From contig DDQZ01000100.1 of assembly GCA_002343505.1 (NCBI GenBank), positions 1 through 25,341 of the forward strand: DNA of 25,341 nucleotides, written 5' to 3'. This DNA comes from Verrucomicrobiaceae bacterium UBA2429. GTDB lineage: Bacteria > Verrucomicrobiota > Verrucomicrobiia > Verrucomicrobiales > Verrucomicrobiaceae. Below, in pieces: positions 23,514 to 25,341 of this stretch. The position numbers were made by a program, and so were the translations under genes. How positions within the stretch are numbered: the stretch's first letter is position 1; each line of letters starts with the position of its first letter. The notes beneath the pieces are model-generated. The model saw nothing but the letters and a program-made list of their open reading frames with translations, was not told where the DNA came from and did not search any database.

Positions 23514-24620
23514 TCACTTCTTGTTCTCGGCGCCGCCGCCAGCGTTGGCGATGGCCTGCATCTCGGGGGGGAGGAAGGCTTTGAAGCGGTTTTTGTCAAT
23601 GGCCTTCATGTAGGCCTCCATGGGGGAGACGTAGCCGTCGCGCAGCTTGCTCCAGATGGAGTCGTCCATGAACTGCATGCCTTCGGCTTTGCCGCCGATG
23701 ATGACATCGTAGAGCTTCTGGGTGGCGCCTTCGCGGATGATGGCGCCGACGGCGGGGGTGGAGACCATGACCTCGTTGACGGCGACGCGGCCTTTGCCGT
23801 CGGCTTTTTTCATGAGGAGCTGGGCGACGACGCCCTTGAGGGAGGCGGCGAGCATGGTGCGCACCTGGCTCTGCTGGTCGGAGGGGAAGACGTCAATGAT
23901 GCGGTCCACGGTTTTGCGGGCGTTGTTCGTGTGCAGGGTGCCGAAGACGAGCAGGCCGGTCTCGGCGGCGGTGAGGGCGAGGGAGATGGTCTCCAGGTCG
24001 CGCATTTCACCGACGAGGCAGATGTCCGCGTCCTGGCGCAGGGCGGCGCGCAGGCCGTCGGCGAAGGAGGGGGTCTGGATGGGGACCTCGCGCTGGGTGA
24101 TGATGCTGCGCTTGTTGCGGTGGACGAATTCGATGGGCTCCTCGATGGTGATGATGTGGCGGCGGAAGTTGACGTTGATGTAGTCGAGCAGGGCGGCGAG
24201 GGTGGTGGACTTGCCGGAGCCGGTGGGGCCGGTGACGAGGACGAGGCCGCTGCGCAGGTGGCCGAATTCCTTGACCACGGGGGGGATGCCGAGGCTTTCG
24301 AGGCTGGCGATCTTGGTGGGGATGATGCGGAAGACGCAGGCGTAGCCGTTTTGCTGCTTGAGGTAGTTGCAGCGGAAGCGGTGGTCGGCGTCCATCTCGT
24401 AGGCGAAGTCGAGGTCGCCGCGCTCGACGTAGCGCTCCCAGGCGCGGGGCTCGCAGATCTCGCGCATCATGGTCTCCATGGTGTCGGCGGTGAGGTAATC
24501 CTCGGAGATGGGCTTGATGGAGCCGTGGACGCGGATTTTGGCGGGCTGGCCCTGGCTGAGGTGGAGGTCGGAGCCGCCGAGTTCGATGAGCTGGGTGAAG
24601 AGTTGGTCAATGATGGGCAT
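23514..24620 (-). CDS. PilT/PilU-type type IV pilus retraction ATPase
   Basis: 368 residues, the usual length for PilT (about 345-380). The N-terminal PAS-like domain starts with the family signature [19 protein letters not shown] (13-31). The RecA-like domain has Walker [10 protein letters not shown] (131-139), the Asp box IITIEEPIE (156-164), Walker [13 protein letters not shown] (197-208) and the His box with [10 protein letters not shown] (227-236). The C-terminal part has [20 protein letters not shown], close to the PilT AIRNLIRE motif but with AII in place of AIR. It should form a cytoplasmic hexamer that depolymerises pilin during twitching or DNA uptake. A second, more upstream paralogue lies 66 bases away. 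Which of the two is PilT and which PilU is not settled here. Confidence 0.95.
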   Translation of the reverse strand: MPIIDQLFTQLIELGGSDLHLSQGQPAKIRVHGSIKPISEDYLTADTMETMMREICEPRAWERYVERGDLDFAYEMDADHRFRCNYLKQQNGYACVFRIIPTKIASLESLGIPPVVKEFGHLRSGLVLVTGPTGSGKSTTLAALLDYINVNFRRHIITIEEPIEFVHRNKRSIITQREVPIQTPSFADGLRAALRQDADICLVGEMRDLETISLALTAAETGLLVFGTLHTNNARKTVDRIIDVFPSDQQSQVRTMLAASLKGVVAQLLMKKADGKGRVAVNEVMVSTPAVGAIIREGATQKLYDVIIGGKAEGMQFMDDSIWSKLRDGYVSPMEAYMKAIDKNRFKAFLPPEMQAIANAGGGAENKK

Positions 24621-24686
24621 GGGCGTGGGCGGGGTGGTGCCTGGCTGGTGTTGCGGTAAAAGGGTGCGGGGCGGTTGCGAAGGCGG

Positions 24687-25341
24687 TCAGCTTTTGAAGA
24701 AGGCGCGCATGAGCTGCTTGTCCTCGGCGCGGGACTCGCACTCCTCGCGGGAGATGAGGCCTTTGGAGTAGAGGCCGCGCAGGGAGTCGTCCATGGTGAT
24801 CATGCCGACGTTTTTGCCGGTCTGCATGACGCCGTTGAGGAGGTAGGTCTTGCCGTCGCGGATGCAGGCGGCGACGGCGGGGGTGTTGACGAGCAGCTCC
24901 ATGGCCATGGCGCGGCCGTTGCCGTCGGTGCGGGGGACGAGCTGCTGGGAGATGATGCCGCGCAGGGACTCGGAGACCATGATGCGGATCTGGTCGCGCT
25001 GGTCGGAGGGGAAGACGTCGAGCACGCGATCCAGGGTGCGGGCGGAGTTCCCGGTGTGGAGGGTGCCGAGGACCAAGTGGCCGGTCTCGGCGGCGGTGAT
25101 GGCGAGGGAGATGGTCTCCAGGTCGCGCATTTCACCGACCATGATGACGTCCGGATCCTCGCGCAGGGCGCCGCGCAGGGCGGCGGCAAATGACTCGGTG
25201 TGGCTGCCGACCTCGCGCTGGTTCACATGGCAGCCTTTGGGCTCAAGCACATACTCGATGGGGTCCTCCAGGGTGATGATGTGGTCCTGGCGCTCTTTGT
25301 TGATCTCGTCCACGAGGGCGGCGAGGGTGGTGGACTTGCCG
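24687..25341 (-). CDS. Second PilT/PilU-type ATPase, N-terminus beyond window edge
   Basis: The last 218 residues are visible. The window edge cuts within Walker A ([12 protein letters not shown] is the first readable part). Asp box [12 protein letters not shown], Walker [13 protein letters not shown] and His box [13 protein letters not shown] are intact. The C-terminal region reads [20 protein letters not shown], then [20 protein letters not shown] and ends at LMRAFFKS. It is clearly homologous to the neighbouring ATPase (shared [18 protein letters not shown] stretches) but not a recent copy, since the C-terminal parts differ in sequence and length. Tandem retraction ATPases are common in type IV pilus systems, where PilU needs PilT to work. 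Confidence 0.93.
   Translation of the reverse strand, partial: GKSTTLAALVDEINKERQDHIITLEDPIEYVLEPKGCHVNQREVGSHTESFAAALRGALREDPDVIMVGEMRDLETISLAITAAETGHLVLGTLHTGNSARTLDRVLDVFPSDQRDQIRIMVSESLRGIISQQLVPRTDGNGRAMAMELLVNTPAVAACIRDGKTYLLNGVMQTGKNVGMITMDDSLRGLYSKGLISREECESRAEDKQLMRAFFKS

Overview
This is a GC-rich bacterial window that most likely comes from a member of the Verrucomicrobiota. That is an inference from gene style, because no rRNA or other marker gene is present. The pointers are a very large secreted RHS/YD-repeat protein, secreted proteins carrying DxDxDG-type calcium loops, a delta-60 beta-propeller ending in a 'DxDxDGLxNLxEYALG' tail, a pilin-like small protein, tandem PilT-type ATPases, and few clear Shine-Dalgarno sites.

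Layout. (1) 1-6236, minus strand: a secreted RHS-repeat protein, cut off by the window edge before its C-terminus, coupled by a 4-base overlap to an upstream 244-residue secreted protein. Their leader (6237-6665) is full of inverted repeats and looks like an attenuator. (2) 6666-9435, plus strand: two class I methyltransferases and a GT4 glycosyltransferase joined by ATGA overlaps, a small glycan-modification cassette. (3) 9494-12661, plus strand: a 1055-residue secreted delta-60 repeat protein. (4) 12651-14344, minus strand: a tiny lipoprotein, a prepilin-like protein and a membrane-anchored endonuclease/exonuclease/phosphatase-fold enzyme. (5) 14640-20886, plus strand: a small PLDc_N-like membrane protein, then an exopolysaccharide export module made of an outer-membrane barrel, a secreted EF-loop protein, a short Wza-type OPX lipoprotein and a Wzc-type co-polymerase/BY-kinase. 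(6) 20902-21249, minus strand: a small winged-helix (ArsR-like) regulator. (7) 21250-22416: no convincing gene. It holds a 42-bp tandem repeat array that fades into older units kept in exact 42-bp register, followed by a cluster of hairpins with constant loops and changing stems. (8) 22417-25341, minus strand: two PilT-like retraction ATPases (the upstream one partial) followed by a lipoprotein and two small membrane proteins.

How the genes work together. The export module is the clearest functional unit. The OPX lipoprotein is too short to carry its own outer-membrane helix and sits next to a beta-barrel, which fits the architecture known from myxobacterial and Vibrio systems where a barrel supplies the outer-membrane pore. 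No Wzx, Wzy or initiating glycosyltransferase is visible. The PilT pair and the pilin-like gene point to type IV pilus function. The least explained material is the RHS leader, the 42-bp array and the hairpin cluster.
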